64,000 nucleotides of DNA from Actinomucor elegans. Its lineage: Eukaryota > Mucoromycota > Mucoromycetes > Mucorales > Mucoraceae. Made by a program: the position numbers and the translations under genes. The notes under the pieces were generated by a model. It saw only the letters and a program-made list of their open reading frames with translations, was not told where the DNA came from and ran no database searches. The stretch is taken from the NCBI GenBank assembly GCA_026027325.1, contig JAMSLZ010000003.1, positions 744,001 to 808,000 on the forward strand, in the 5' to 3' direction. Shown in pieces: positions 43,901 to 55,767 of this stretch (position 1 is its first letter; each line of letters begins with the position of its first letter).

Positions 43901-46900
43901 CAGAAAGAAAGTTACGTGCAATCTTGATCAGAATCTTGACGCTTTCGACATCGTCCTCACGTTTGTTCTTAAAGAAATCAGATAGCTTATGAATGAGTTC
44001 ACCAACCGTTTGACGGATAGAGCGTGCTTTCTTTGTACGTGTATCAGTAGGGTCAGTAAAAGCGTAACCTACTTCTAAACGCTTCACAATGGCAGGTTCC
44101 GTCTCTTCCTCATCCTCTTCTTTGGAAAAATCTTGCATGATCGTATCTTCTTCATCTGCGACTGTAACACCATCGTCTGCAACCATAGTCGCACTGCCCA
44201 TTAAACAGTTTCTAACAACGGCCAAATGGCGACACAGTTCATTGGTTAGCTCATGGCTGCTTTGCTGTGAGGATTCGTTACTCATGATCTCGTATAAACG
44301 ATTCAAAGAAGGTGTCAAAAAAGCCGTTAAAAACTCGAGCGCAAAGTCCTTTTCGGCTTCAGAAGGCATATGCCAACGGATTTCAAGATTGGCAGGATCG
44401 CCAGGTTGGCCCCAGACTTGATGTGCATTCTTTGCCATGAATTCCTTATCATTCCACTGAGACGGATTTAAACTTCTAAAGTCTTTGGGATAGACGCTCA
44501 ACGTGGTATTCAGCACACTACGTATCAATTTGCCGGTCCACATCATGCCACGACGACTACGACATTGCTGCACCATGGACTGTGTAATCTCCATAAGCTC
44601 TTGCTTGTATGGCAAAATATCAGATCCCAAGTTGGATACAACTGAAAACAAGATATTTTGATACCAATGGAAAGTAGAATCAGACTGAATCAAGTTGGAC
44701 GATGCTGCATGTGTAGCTGTAGCTGAAGCACCATGTTCCAATTCTACCTTGATGTTGGATATACACAAGGGCAAGAACACCTTGGCTGCTTTTTTAGGGT
44801 TGGTCGTCGTAATGGCATCACACAAAAGACCTACACCACGTACAGCGTTAGGCAAAACTCGATCTGTCACAAAATCCACAATTAAGCGCAAAGCCAAATC
44901 ATAAAGCTCATCTGAAAGCTGACCAAAGATAACATCACAGGTGTGTAGCAGCAAATGCGTCAGCCCTGATTCCATTGTATGGTTGCTGCTGCTGCTACCT
45001 TGTTTCTTGCGGTTTTCCTGTGGCAGGTTTTCAAAAATAGTGAAAACACGGCGCAGAAATTTGGCTAGCCATTCCTCAAATTCGCCTGTAGTAGCTTTAA
45101 CGAGATAATCTTCCGTAGCTCGAGAAAGTGTAACGTTGGGGTCATCAATCGCTTCTTCTGTAGGATAATAACTATCATTGCGTTGCGACATATCACAGAT
45201 GGGGATGGACATGAGTGAAGTACTGATAAACATCAAAGAGGCAATGGTCTTGATGGGATCATTTAAATCGATGCCTGGTATAGACAATTGAAGTAAGGGT
45301 AGCAAATGCTTGCCGCCTGCAGGATAATGATCACGCGAAAACAAAGGTAAAGCAACGTCTGCTAAAATACTGAGTGCGCTGGATGTACGGTGAGTCTCTG
45401 TCAATGTCTCTAAAGAAGGATAGATGCGTTCCAATAAACCGGGAAAAATCAAGCCGGGTTCAAGCCATGATAAATATTTCAAGGTGGATTGGCTAGCTCC
45501 TACAGTATACTGATCTTTACCAAACATGCTGAGATATGTAACAGGTCGCAAAATCAGGACAAACTCTTTACGCAATTCTACTGTTAATCGACGGTGCTGG
45601 GGTGTTTTGCAATCATCCTCTTGCTCTTCTCTCCAACGCTTCAAGAACTCTTGAGCTAAATGACGCGCAAAGGCTGTCAGCAAGTAAGACCATGAGCCAT
45701 GATTGGATGGATGATAATAGAGCTCAGTTGCTTGAATCATATCAGATAAAAGTGAAAGACTGTATGAACTGCCATTAGCGTCAGGCATAATTGTATACAC
45801 AATGAATCGAGCCAATGATTTGAATTTTTCCTATGAACAAATGGTAAGTACATCAAGGGTAATGATATATAGAAAAAAAAATCGCTTTACAGGCTTCTTT
45901 CTAAGGAAAGCGGCGTTTCCAGCTTTCGAATCCACACGATGGCCTTGTGATCCATATCCAGTGGTTGTTCCACCAGCAGCACCGCCTACAGAGTTACTGC
46001 CATCACTTCGAGTACCAACAGGCAAATTCATCATCCTTAAACCAGTTGTGAATACCGATTTGATCTGCTGTTTCGTAAATAATCCTATTTCTTCAGTACC
46101 TTGATCCAAATGATTCTCGGCAATACGGGATACGATATAAGCAAACTGAGTATCGTAGTTGGAGGAATAAGTCAGCATAGACCAAAGTGAAAAGATGGTT
46201 GGTAAATAAGCGTCAGCATGAATTGTATGTTGAGCACGATATTCGACTGGTAAAAACAAAACTAGGTAGCCTTGAGCTTCAGTGGCATTTGAGACTGAGT
46301 CTGCGCTGTATTTAGGTAAGAATTCGGATAACATCTCGCTTGGCGCAGTAGGTGAAAAAAATCTTTGTGCGTAGCCTACAAGTCGGATAAGCGCTTCTAT
46401 TAACTTGCTATATATGTATCAAACGGTTAAATCCAACCCTTCCATATTCATATAAAACTACATACTGTTCGCTTGCTAGTGCTTTATGTCTTTGTTTTTG
46501 AAATAATGACTTTTGGATCATATTATACAAAGGACGCCACTCTAACTGTAAATCTTCTGGTGTCAATCTCTTTTTATGTCTATCCAGAAAAGGTTTAATT
46601 TTTGCATTGCTTGTCAAACAACTAGCTTACCTAATCAATCGAATGCAGTTATTGGACCATAATTCGACAAGTGCTGCATCCATGCCGGGCATAAGCACCA
46701 TATCATACAAGAGCTTAGCGAGACTGGCTCTTGTTTCTCGAGGAATAGCATGCTTCATGTCCATGTAACTAGTTTAATGTCAATCAATGTCTCGTCATTA
46801 GCGTAGTTTTTTTTTTTTTTTTTTTTTTTGAAATACCTTGATAAACGTCTAACCCAAGCCAAAGCACCGCCTGTAAAATCTTGGGCTCGGACACTAGTGG

Positions 46901-47027
46901 CCAAGTGCGTACATATATCACTTAGCCATACCTCTGCTTCTTTATCAAGCAAGTTGGCATAAGGTAGGCTTTGAGCATAGTGCATAGTATGGTCATTGTC
47001 ATCGTCTATTACAGATTGAGGAATCAT
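40931..47027 (-). CDS. BLM10: Proteasome activator Blm10/PA200 (PSME4)
   Basis: A very large HEAT-repeat protein (well over 1,700 residues) with one 1.3-kb-codon central exon (41871 to about 45810). Diagnostic segment: LKYLSWLEPGLIFPGLLERI, then YPSLETLTETHRTSSALSIL, and GGKHLLPLLQLSIPGIDLND, typical of PA200/Blm10. N-terminal exons include AEVWLSDICTHLATSVRAQD (about 46930) and LQLEWRPLYNMIQKSLF (about 46530). The last exon follows AAEIQ/GTATGT and reads DMLISPSYYA then TAA. The terminal YYA is the HbYX-type motif that docks Blm10 on the 20S alpha ring. The protein caps the 20S core and promotes ATP-independent turnover or assembly. The start at 47027 (MIPQSVIDDDND) is the best Met before the first conserved block, but a further upstream exon is possible. 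Confidence 0.93.
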
Positions 47028-47619
47028 TTGTTTATGTAAAGAAAGAAAAAAAAGAAAAACTAAAACAATCAAATTGATTGCAGCAACTAGTATGTCTATA
47101 ATTATACACAAGCACACGAATGACGCGTCAATCGCAGCCAGGCTAATGTTACAGGTAAATTTGAGCGGTTATTAAATCTCATCGAGTACCAAATTCCCCA
47201 GTAGTTATTTCACAAGCTAAAACTTGAGCAATCTGCTCTTGAGATAACGACTGGGCTAATTGGAATCCAAGTCCATTAACAACATGATTGAATTTTAATA
47301 AATAACTATTGAGAACATAACTTGTAATCAAAGAAAAAAAAATAATCAGTAGACATTCGGGGGGTGCTGAACATCGATTGCTAAACGGAGTGCAAAACCT
47401 AGGTAACAAAGCACCTGCATTTGAAGCACAAAGGTACCAGTCTTTTCTGCAAGTTGTCGGTCTCTTATAAACAGTTCAATTTATAGCCATAGATAATATT
47501 ATCTCGAAAATCCTATGTTGTTTATTATCATCATTTAAAACATTTAGCTTATTATTTTTGTTTGTTAAAGTCTAACTGAGGTTCTACCAAATGCCGCAGC
47601 TTTTTTTGGACATGAATCA

Positions 47620-47666
47620 TTGATCAGATCCGACATTTAACCGAAATCGGTTGAGAGATCTACCAA
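47620..47666 (+). repeat. Dispersed repeat copy
   Basis: TGATCAGATCCGACATTTAA, then CCGAAATCGGTTGAGAGATC. A CACGTGAAATAGA-type extension downstream is shared with the next copy (CTACGTGAAATAC). Confidence 0.65.
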
Positions 47667-47794
47667 TCCATTACATTGTGCACGTGAAATAGACATAATT
47701 TACTCTTAATGGTAACAATATAATAGCCACTCTAGTGTTATTAAAAAGAAAAGGTTTTAGTGATTATAACAGTTAATTTTGAACATAGACTCGT

Positions 47795-47838
47795 ATTCAG
47801 ATGCAACATCGGTCCAAGATCGGTCTCGAGATCTATCG
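47795..47838 (+). repeat. Dispersed repeat copy
   Basis: TTCAGATGCAACATCGGTCC, then AAGATCGGTCTCGAGATCTA. Confidence 0.65.
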
Positions 47839-49076
47839 ATTGTTAGATCCAATCTACGTGAAATACCTGCCATTTACAGTACATTTTTAAACAGTAAAAC
47901 AATCATAGTATTTTAGCCATATAATAGTTGTAGTAAGTTGAATGATACATTCTGAATGTATGTTGGTTACCATATGTAGCGTTAAATGGGAACTGGCAAA
48001 AATATTAAATATGAGCGAAAACGACAGAAAAAATCCCTTGGGGTAAACTCTCAGGCCAAATTTTTTTATAAACATCTTTTTTTTTATTTGTGGAGCACAA
48101 AAAAGGCTTTTTCTTTTAGTCATATTACATTAGCATCATAGGTCCCGTATATGGTGGAGTATCTAAATATATTTCTTTTGGAATTTATTGAATGTAAAAT
48201 TCAAGTTATAACCGCATTTCTTAATATATATATATATATATGCTTTTATTAATTCCAAATCTCTCATTCAAAGGAAATTGCTCGTGGTATTTACACTGTT
48301 CAATGCACCACTTTATTTCCCTCGCATTTTCTTCTTCTATTATTATTGCATAACAGGTATATTATCAAGTTTTCGAATAATAATAAAAATGCGCTCAGAG
48401 CAAGAGGAGGTTTGATTATTTAAATACCGCAAGGTAATCAGAACCATAAAATCGAACCATCACGCTTATCTCTGCAACCAACAGAGACGATCTTTTAGGA
48501 ATTAAAAAAGATTATAGAACAAGCAACAGACTACTCCCTTATAAAGTTACTATCTTTACATGCTCAATCTATAGACAGTGTCGACATTTAAAAGGTTTTT
48601 AGGCTCTAGAATGAAAATTCTTTCATTTTGGTGCAAAATTAATATCATTCAAAATGAAATCCAAATTATCTACAGCTTTGGTTACGGTTCTAAATTATTA
48701 ATTTTTCTTCTTGCTTGTTTGTGCTATGGCTTTTGTTCCTTGCTCGATTCCTGAGCTTCAAAAATATAACCATCGCAAACCCTAGCTTGAGCGTAGATGG
48801 ATAGCGTGACGCATTATTTAAAGCAAAAGCTTTCGGTTGATTTCAGTCCAAGTCACATCTGACTAGGTAGTTTATGCTCAGAACGAGCTCCTGTATCTAG
48901 TAAAACCCCAGATATGAAATATTCTAGTTACCTTTATTATAATACATAGCTTGTTATCATAATAACATACTGTATACTGTATACTGTATGTCATTAATAA
49001 GAACCCTGGCATGTTTCAGCCACACTGGCTTGGAATTCCTTGTTTTGGGTGGTAATGCAATTACAATAGATTTTTA

Positions 49077-50370
49077 TTATAAAAAGTATTGACTACCAGG
49101 ACCGCCGGAAGCGTTATTATTTGTTTCTCCCTGGGTATCATTTTCCAAGAATATAGTATAATCTGTTGATACAATCGGTCTATCCTGCTCTGGTATCTTC
49201 AATATGGCTGCTTTATTGCCGCATCGATAGCAGTAATTTGGTGCTGACCATAATGTTACCAAATTGCCTTCATCAAAAGGATAATTGTAACCTTCGTCTA
49301 CTAGTTGATGACTTCTAACGATCAAATCTATACCATTGTTATGGCAAAACTAGTCTATGTGAATATATTTTGCAAATCACACACGTACATCAAATACTTA
49401 CTGCTGTTGTAGGTAGTGGCCCGAATAGATATCCTCCTCCTCTTGGACTAATGGCCCAAGCATCTACCTGTGTTTCTGGATCAGACCATAGGAGATCTAG
49501 TTGAAACATATAAATGGCTCCGCTAGGTCATTTCTCTACTGTAAACTTACCGCAATGGCCTCCACTTTGTGGTAATTCTTGCATTCGAAATAGTGTACTA
49601 TAGGCTATCATTAACCCATGTATATCATCGTATCACACTGTATACATACCGAATAGAGTCGATTGATGGTAGTTCGGGAGATAGCCCACCATGTACACAA
49701 AACACAGATCCATCAATCACAGCTGCTAATGGCAAGTAATCGAATACGGTGCAGCACCATTCCCATACCTTTGAATTCTGGTATTTAGCCAAGCATTCGT
49801 CTATTATATAACTTAGTATACTGATTTCCCTTCAGTTTGCTTTGTCTTTTTACCATAAAATCCATAAACCCGAGTAACGTTTCTGCTTTCATGATTGCCT
49901 CTTATTAGTGTAATACGGTCAGGGTATCTACAGAAAACTCGGTGAGTAGTGGTCATTGCTTGTAACAGAATGGTCGACTTTACTTGACTTTATATAGTAG
50001 TAGCAACGTAAGAGTTTCTAGTGAATATCTGCCACGATCAACGAAATCGCCCTTTATACATGTTACTAACAGCTGTTTGATATTCACAGGTACTTACCAT
50101 AAAGATATACGATGTATTCGGCAAGTCGCCGCCCACCTCGAATATCTTGATCAGATCATAAAACTGTCCATGAATATCACCACATAGAGTAACAGGTGCG
50201 TTCACCGGTACAACAGTTGATTCCTCGGCTAATATTTCCTTCAACTGAATCATGTTAATGAAAGAATAAGAGGAGTTTATAAATAATACCTTGTTACATA
50301 AGTGTCGCATATCGTTTTCAGACAAGTACTTGCATTCTTTAATAGATTCTATACAAGCATCTACATTCAT
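49077..50370 (-). CDS. PP2A-subfamily Ser/Thr phosphatase catalytic subunit (PP4/PP6/Ppg1-like)
   Basis: Seven or so exons from the ATG at 50370 ([20 protein letters not shown]). All metallophosphatase signatures are present in order: [10 protein letters not shown] (about 50175), [10 protein letters not shown] (about 50035), LIRGNHESR with [49 protein letters not shown] and [13 protein letters not shown]. The dinuclear-metal residues (Asp, His, Asn, His) are intact. The C-terminus ends GSQYFL, close to the methylatable DYFL/PYFL tail of PP2A, PP4 and PP6. The N-terminus and length favour the PP6/Ppg1/PP4 group over PP2A itself, but residues shared between these paralogues do not settle which. 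A short Asn/Gly-rich insert (about 49095-49130) precedes the tail. Confidence 0.92.
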
Positions 50371-50591
50371 TATTTATTACAGTTTTTTAATTTTGGAAAA
50401 AAAAAAGAAAAGAAAAGGAAAAAGGAAAAAAAATATATACAGTCAAAAGATGGCGTGTTTGCGCTAGACCCGAAATATATAAAATCTCGGTTAGCACACT
50501 TGGGCTTTTATTTGATTGCTAGGGTAAAGAATTCGTTTCTTAGAATGATCTATAGAATAGAAAAGTAAATGGATAGCACTTGTGGGCTGGT

Positions 50592-51645
50592 TTAACTATC
50601 ATTGATGCTCTCATTGGAAGCATAGCCCGAGTCTGTACCTAAAAGTTTTTCACCTTGCTTTTGTTTCATCTTGACTTGATCCATAACTACTTGAACAGGA
50701 ACACTAGCCTTAGGATCCAACATATCTCGACGAATAGCTTGAATACACAAAGCGATCAAGAAATCTTTTTGATTGGAAATGGTATAACCATCTTGACAAG
50801 ATCCAATACGGCTTCCACTATAGGTAGGAAGAACGGTCGATTGGGCTACGGCACCATATGGCTCCAAGTGCATTTGGATACTAGTCATAAAATCGAGCTT
50901 GTCAGTTTGATGATTATCTCTTAAACCGACGTTTTGGACGATGCTATGTAAATTAAATATGAGGTTCCAAAATGTATCTTGGATAGCAGAGACGGTGTTG
51001 GAAATATATGATCCCGTTGGCATAGAACGACCCTGTGTTTTGTTCAATTCATTGTCTTTATACTTGCATTGAATACTTACACAAGTAGCTGTAGTCTGGC
51101 TATATGATGGATTGCACGTTATTTTCTGGCTTGTATAAAAGAAAAAGACCTTCTTGTCGAGGAACTGTATATATACTCTAAAATGAATATATCTAGCTAT
51201 GCAATCAATATAACATATATTGCTGAAACAGGATATATTTCAGAGACCGTATATACAAAGAGTAGGCTATCATAGCTAGCACAAGAAGCAAACAGCCAGG
51301 GCTAGCAAAATAATCAATACGCATTATAGTCCAAACGATCTCTAAATGTCAAGGCGTCTTTAAAGAACAGTTTTATAAGATATGCATGGCTGATAATTAG
51401 TGTATTATATACAATTGCACGATTACGTCTTTATCGCTTTGAGAGAGTGATGATAATATGATGTATATATATAGAATGGCAAAATATGGTAGTTTACTCT
51501 TTATACATACAGCTTCTGAAAGTTAGTCAGATACTTGTTATTGCTTCTTCATATTCATGGGTAATAACTACAAGAAAGGTATGATACATTTCCTCTGTTT
51601 CACGAACAGGTTCTAGTATTGGTGAAGGTGGACGCATGGAATCCT
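50592..51645 (-). CDS. Unrecognised protein; 5' gene model uncertain
   Basis: A solid last exon (50592 to about 51021) encodes GRSMPTGSYISNTVSAIQDT, FWNLIFNLHSIVQNVGL, LEPYGAVAQSTVLPTYSGSR, DGYTISNQKDFLIALCIQAI and ends LGTDSGYASNESINDS. Upstream, two readings compete. (a) Two exons starting at 51324 (MRIDYFASPGCLLLVLAMIA, then VYIQFLDKKVFFFY) would give a signal-anchored protein of 217 residues. (b) A chain of very short exons starting near 51634 (MRPPSPILEPVRETEEMYHT), passing RLDYNAYDSLLF (about 51340 and 51265) and YTVPRQEGLFLLYKPENN (about 51115-51177), would splice in frame to GRSMPTG. The second reading looks more protein-like but needs 5-, 21- and 19-nt exons. No family is recognised. 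Confidence 0.5.
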
Positions 51646-52020
51646 TCTAATAGCTACATTAGTTTCTATACAAATGATAAAATAGACTTGCCTTGGGTTT
51701 CTTATTGATTATTTTATCCACTTTTCTCGAATTTAATTGCAATAGACTTGTTTATTGGCTGCTGTCGCGTCTTCTCTTGTATTATTGTTGAGCGTGGCTA
51801 ATATTACAGAACCACTTTTTCCCCTTATAATGATGTTGACTTCTTTAAAGAACAATAAAAGAATACTTTTTATTTTTTATTTCCACCTTTTTGAGTGTGC
51901 TTTATCAGGTTTTCATAAGCAAGTATGTCAATAAGCAAAAGAAATTGAAGAAATGCAGGCTGAGATTGATTTCTACTATTTATTTGGCTTTTCTTTCACT
52001 CTCTTTGCTATTATACGAAA

Positions 52021-52684
52021 ATGAGTAGTGAAATTAATTGTATTGCACTCATTGGAAAACAAGTAACTTGATTACCATTACATTCTTTCAAACACTGCTT
52101 GTCTAATTGAAATTATACAAGAATAATCCTTTATTCATCAAAAACTTTAGTACATCTCATCCCGACTTGAAATATCACTACATTGCACATACTTCAATAG
52201 ACGTTATCGAAGAAAGAGGTTCGACTGAATACAACTAATCACATACACACCTTTGACCTGCTTTTATAGTATCTAATGGACCAAAGAATCTCGACCTGTA
52301 CCTGGGATTATTATACGCCATGGAAGACTTGGCAGTGTATGAAACATAAAGTATCTTGTTTGAATTTGCCAACTAACCGTATTTGCTCTATAGATACGGT
52401 TATATCACGAATACAAGAGTTAAACTGGTGGTAGTGGTATCTGTTACAGATGGCATTATACGTGACGCTGATATGAAAGCAGTAAGTTTATGGACAAAAT
52501 CTGATCCTTTCTTGATCTCATCATATCAACCTATTAGCTTTTCCGTAAAATCCATTCTGCTTATGTTTCCAATGTTTGCAATCCTTTCTATAATGTAGAT
52601 TCTCAAAAATCAATTCAAAGCAAAGCATTTTCTCGGGCTATTGAAACTATTGGCATAAATGCCAGAACTACCTTGGAAATATAA
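52021..52684 (+). CDS. TCA17: TRAPP complex subunit TRAPPC2L (Tca17)
   Basis: Five short exons (52021-52062, 52122-52218, 52270-52336, 52394-52481, 52538-52684) splice in frame to 146 residues, close to the ~140 of the family. It reads MSSEINCIALIGKQ, NNPLFIKNFSTSHPDLKYHY, IAHTSIDVIEER, GPKNLDLYLGLLYAMEDLAV, YGYITNTRVKLVVV, FRKIHSAYVSNVCNPFYNVD and SKAFSRAIETIG. The NNPLF.., DLYLGLL, YGY.TNT..K, H..Y....CNPFY pattern is that of TRAPPC2L/Tca17, a longin-fold subunit of TRAPPII acting as a Ypt31/Rab11 exchange-factor assembly component at the Golgi. Every donor and acceptor is GT..AG. Because the exons are so small, no long open frame reveals this gene. Confidence 0.92.
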
Positions 52685-53835
52685 TAATAAAAGGGTCTTT
52701 TAATAGCTATTGAACACCTAAACAGTAACACATATTCGTAGAGCTTTGGTCAGGTTTTCTATGTATTGATATTGTAATCCCTGTAATTGAACGCCAAAAC
52801 CAAGCAGTTAAGACACCCCTTTATCCCTTGGTTTGAATCGCGCCTGACCTCTATCAGCATTCAGAGCTCGTAGTAAAGTTTGCTTTTTTACATCAAGAAC
52901 ATGATAGTAGTCTATTGTTAGATTGAGGGGGTCTCCTTCTACCGCTACCATTACTTTAGCATATTTTTGGGAAATGTTTGTTAATTCTGACTATAAATAA
53001 TGAGGCTAGCTGAATACATGTTTGAATCTTTTCAGATCAATGATGTACCTTTAATTACGACAGGCTTTAACAAACTTGGAGAACTTTGATTGTCGTACGC
53101 AAATTTGCTTTGCTCGACGGCTAACACTGCTTTACTATAACTATGACAAAAGTGATATTTCATGCATGCCAGATGTAGCTTTGCACCGCATAATTTGGTT
53201 GCAATTCATCACTCAAGCTGATGACAGGGTCCATCTTTGGTTCATAAATACGACACAAATATCAATATGTGCTATACAAAGCAGAGTCGTACTATGAAAC
53301 ATTTCTTTGGAGTACATTTGGCATTGCCAAAAAGTGGTATGAATATATCTGATTTACTTTTCGATTTTATTGGCTGCCAGCGATTTTAACAATAATCCGA
53401 CGCTTTCTTCATTTGATCAGGTTAAATTGGATTACTGAATTTTTATTTAGCTTAATCCTGTAAAATCTTTAGAAATGCAGCCATAACTCCATTATATTAT
53501 ATTCAATCAAATTTACAAAAAAAAAAAAAAGGAAGGTTAATATTATGCTATAATCTTCTTTCTTACTTTATTGATCGGAATTTTTAATTATAAAATAAAT
53601 ATTTTGTGATAGCAATCACTTCAATCGGGTAGCACGGTCAAAGAAAGAAGGGAGGGGGAGAAAAGGAAAGTAAAGAAATAAAGTAAAATCTTTCAAGGAA
53701 GGGACTATTAAACTTCCTATTTTGTTCTTCTGGCCCAAGTATCAACTCTGTGCTGCATAAAATAAAATAAAATAGCGTGGGAAAATTGGGCTTAAAGGAT
53801 GGTGCTGGAAATTATGAAAATTGGCATTTACATTT

Positions 53836-53868
53836 CTCGGCCGATTCTAGTTTAATGTTGCGTTCGAT
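53836..53868 (-). repeat. Dispersed repeat copy
   Basis: On the minus strand it reads CGAACGCAACATTAAACTAG, then AATCGGCCGAGAAAT. Confidence 0.6.
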
Positions 53869-53979
53869 AACCATTACATGTTTAGAATAGACTAGTATAA
53901 CTATTAGAATTAGTTTTTTGTCCAAAGTATATTATAGGTATGTGCTGTAAATTACTTGCATTTCATTAAGTGATCTGAA

Positions 53980-54016
53980 AATCTCCCGGCCGATGCCGGT
54001 CAAATGGTGTATTTGA
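53980..54016 (-). repeat. Dispersed repeat copy (diverged)
   Basis: On the minus strand it reads AATCAAATACACCATTTGAC, then CGGCATCGGCCGGGAGATTT. Confidence 0.5.
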
Positions 54017-54138
54017 TTAGTACTTCAAACATAGAATAAACATTTGTTCTGCTAGGACTCTAATTTAATTTAGATACAACGAGCATACTATAATTGACAG
54101 TAGATTACACACATCTCATTGAATTCTAATTAATGATT

Positions 54139-54172
54139 TGTAGATCTCATCAATCTCAGCTAAATGTCTCTT
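54139..54172 (-). repeat. Dispersed repeat copy
   Basis: On the minus strand it reads AGAGACATTTAGCTGAGATT, then GATGAGATCTACAAATC. A second partial copy follows 25 bp away across a T-run. Confidence 0.55.
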
Positions 54173-54783
54173 TTTTTTTTTTTGTATGAAAAAATCTCAG
54201 CTAAATGTCGCTTAGGACAAGTGATCCTTGCTTATTACAAGCTGCTGCATCTATTGGAACTTTTATGGAAAATCGAATTTCCGCATTTGAGTATGTTTTG
54301 TTTTTATTCCAAAGAGCAAATGAGCACTTGTCGGTCCCCAGGTTTCTTTTTTATCCAAACGTCTATATATAGCTAAAATCTCGAATAAATTACTGGGCTT
54401 GCCATGTCCTTTTTAGAACGGCTAGAGTAGATACTGGATTGCCGGGACTCTTTCCCAAAGGTCACGATGTGTGTATCTTGAAGAATGCGTGATACAGTAA
54501 ACTGTCAAGGATTTTGACAGTTCCAAAGCTTGTAGTTTGATGGTGCCAATTTACTAAAATTGGTTTTCGATATCCATACGTCGGTGAAGTTGGATTTGTT
54601 CACGGATAACGGTCTTCTGTAGTTTTTCGACAAATACATTACTGATTTGAAAGTCTATCCCAAGGTAAATGCAAACCGTGAGCTATATGCTGTAACTCAA
54701 AGATCCTCAACAAAGAAAAGAATATAGACGGTGTTACCAAGGTCCATGATATTATACACATATGTTTATTCACAGAAGAATGT

Positions 54784-55437
54784 TTAAGCACTAGACTCTG
54801 CTTTAACCAACTTGGCAGCTTTTTCCTCTTCTGCTTTTTCTTTACCACCCCACCTATCAAGTTCAACAAGATGGTCATATCAGTTTCAACCCCAGATTGG
54901 TTTTGCTACCCCACAAAAAACTTACTTGTGATACTTAAGATAACGGTAACCTTGAGTCAATTGAGCAGCTTCGTTTGTAAAGTGACAGGCAAATAATAAA
55001 TAGTTGACAGGTTGAACAGCCAAAGCAAAACGCATGAAAAGGCCAGAGTAAACACACAAAGCTATTTTTTTGTCCTGGGTGAGTACATGGTTTCTATGCA
55101 TCTTTTGTCATGTTTTTTACCAGCAGTCATGTTTCCAGAAATCATACTGGGATCCTTCTGAGTATCTGCAATAGCAGCAATAGGGATACCCCAGTTAGCT
55201 ACAGGTCCCCAGAAGTGCTATAACACGAAAAAAAGAAAAACTTTAGTAACATATTCAGGTCCAAAACAATCCAATAAAACACGAGAAACATACGGTGCTA
55301 TAGAAAAAAAAAAGAAAAAGTTTAGCTATTGCTTTTTACATGATATATTAAGCATACCTCATAAAGTAGCCTCTAAATTCTTTAGAAGCAATCTTTTGAA
55401 GAAACTTATTAGCAACGGGACCAGAAGTTTGTGACAT
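54784..55437 (-). CDS. MPC1: Mitochondrial pyruvate carrier subunit MPC1
   Basis: Five exons (55358-55437, 55294-55297, 55121-55217, 54926-55061, 54784-54853) give 128 residues. Conserved parts: [57 protein letters not shown] and [23 protein letters not shown]1 pairs with MPC2/3 in the inner mitochondrial membrane to import pyruvate. Exon 2 is only 4 nt (CACC, between TATAG and GTATGT). Joining exon 1 directly to exon 3 gives MSTSGD and a stop, while including CACC restores the invariant [12 protein letters not shown], so the microexon is required. The C-terminal extension ([20 protein letters not shown]) is Lys/Glu-rich, a common variable tail. Confidence 0.95.
55294..55297 (-). other. MPC1: 4-nt microexon of MPC1
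   Basis: CACC flanked by a T-rich acceptor (TTTTTTTTCTATAG) and a consensus donor (GTATGTTT). It supplies one base of Ser and a whole Thr codon and corrects the phase between exons 1 and 3. Confidence 0.9.
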
Positions 55438-55767
55438 TGGGTGGGTAAAAACGGATAAAGAAAGGGTAAAAGAGAAAAAAAGTCTTAAAAATCTTTTTTC
55501 CTTGCCCTTCATTTTATTCGCTCAGATTTCGATGACTCGGGTTTTAGGTACTAGAAAGTAGCGCGAATTTTGGTTTACGTTTCGGGCTCCGGCTTCTGTA
55601 TAGACTTTGTTCAAGTCTTATATATGTGCATATGAGGGAATAGTAGTAGTAGAAGAAGAATAATATCATATGATGACAATTACTACAGCAAATAGGACTT
55701 TATTTGATTGGGTAACTTGAATTGCATTAAAAACGCGTTGTTATGGTAACCAGATGTTTCAGATTTT
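55438..55767. other. Short intergenic
   Basis: A gap between two tandem minus-strand genes with a (TAG)n tract near 55641. No gene is seen. Confidence 0.5.

Larger units (their letters stand above)
47028..49076. other. Intergenic with dispersed repeats
   Basis: Two plus-strand dispersed-repeat copies and an (AT)n tract near 48225. No gene is supported; the frame at 47179-47409 lacks coding features. Confidence 0.5.
52685..54783. other. Intergenic with repeat copies
   Basis: Mostly non-coding. It holds three minus-strand dispersed-repeat copies (53836, 53980, 54139), a second partial copy at 54196-54213, and TTCCTATTTTGTTCTT (about 53714-53729), identical to 16 bp of the DIRS terminus. The frame at 53076-53297 has no supporting feature. 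Confidence 0.45.

Noticed and set aside
47179..47409. Possible extra N-terminal exon of Blm10 (GLGFQLAQSLSQEQIAQVLA)
   Set aside because: The segment looks helical, but I found no in-phase splice path into the MIPQSVID exon and the frame ends in a stop (EFGTR then stop).
52748..52851. tRNA-like stretch (GGTCAGG...CCTGACC with GGTTTGAATC)
   Set aside because: The acceptor-like arms pair, but the T-stem does not, and no D-arm or anticodon arm can be formed.
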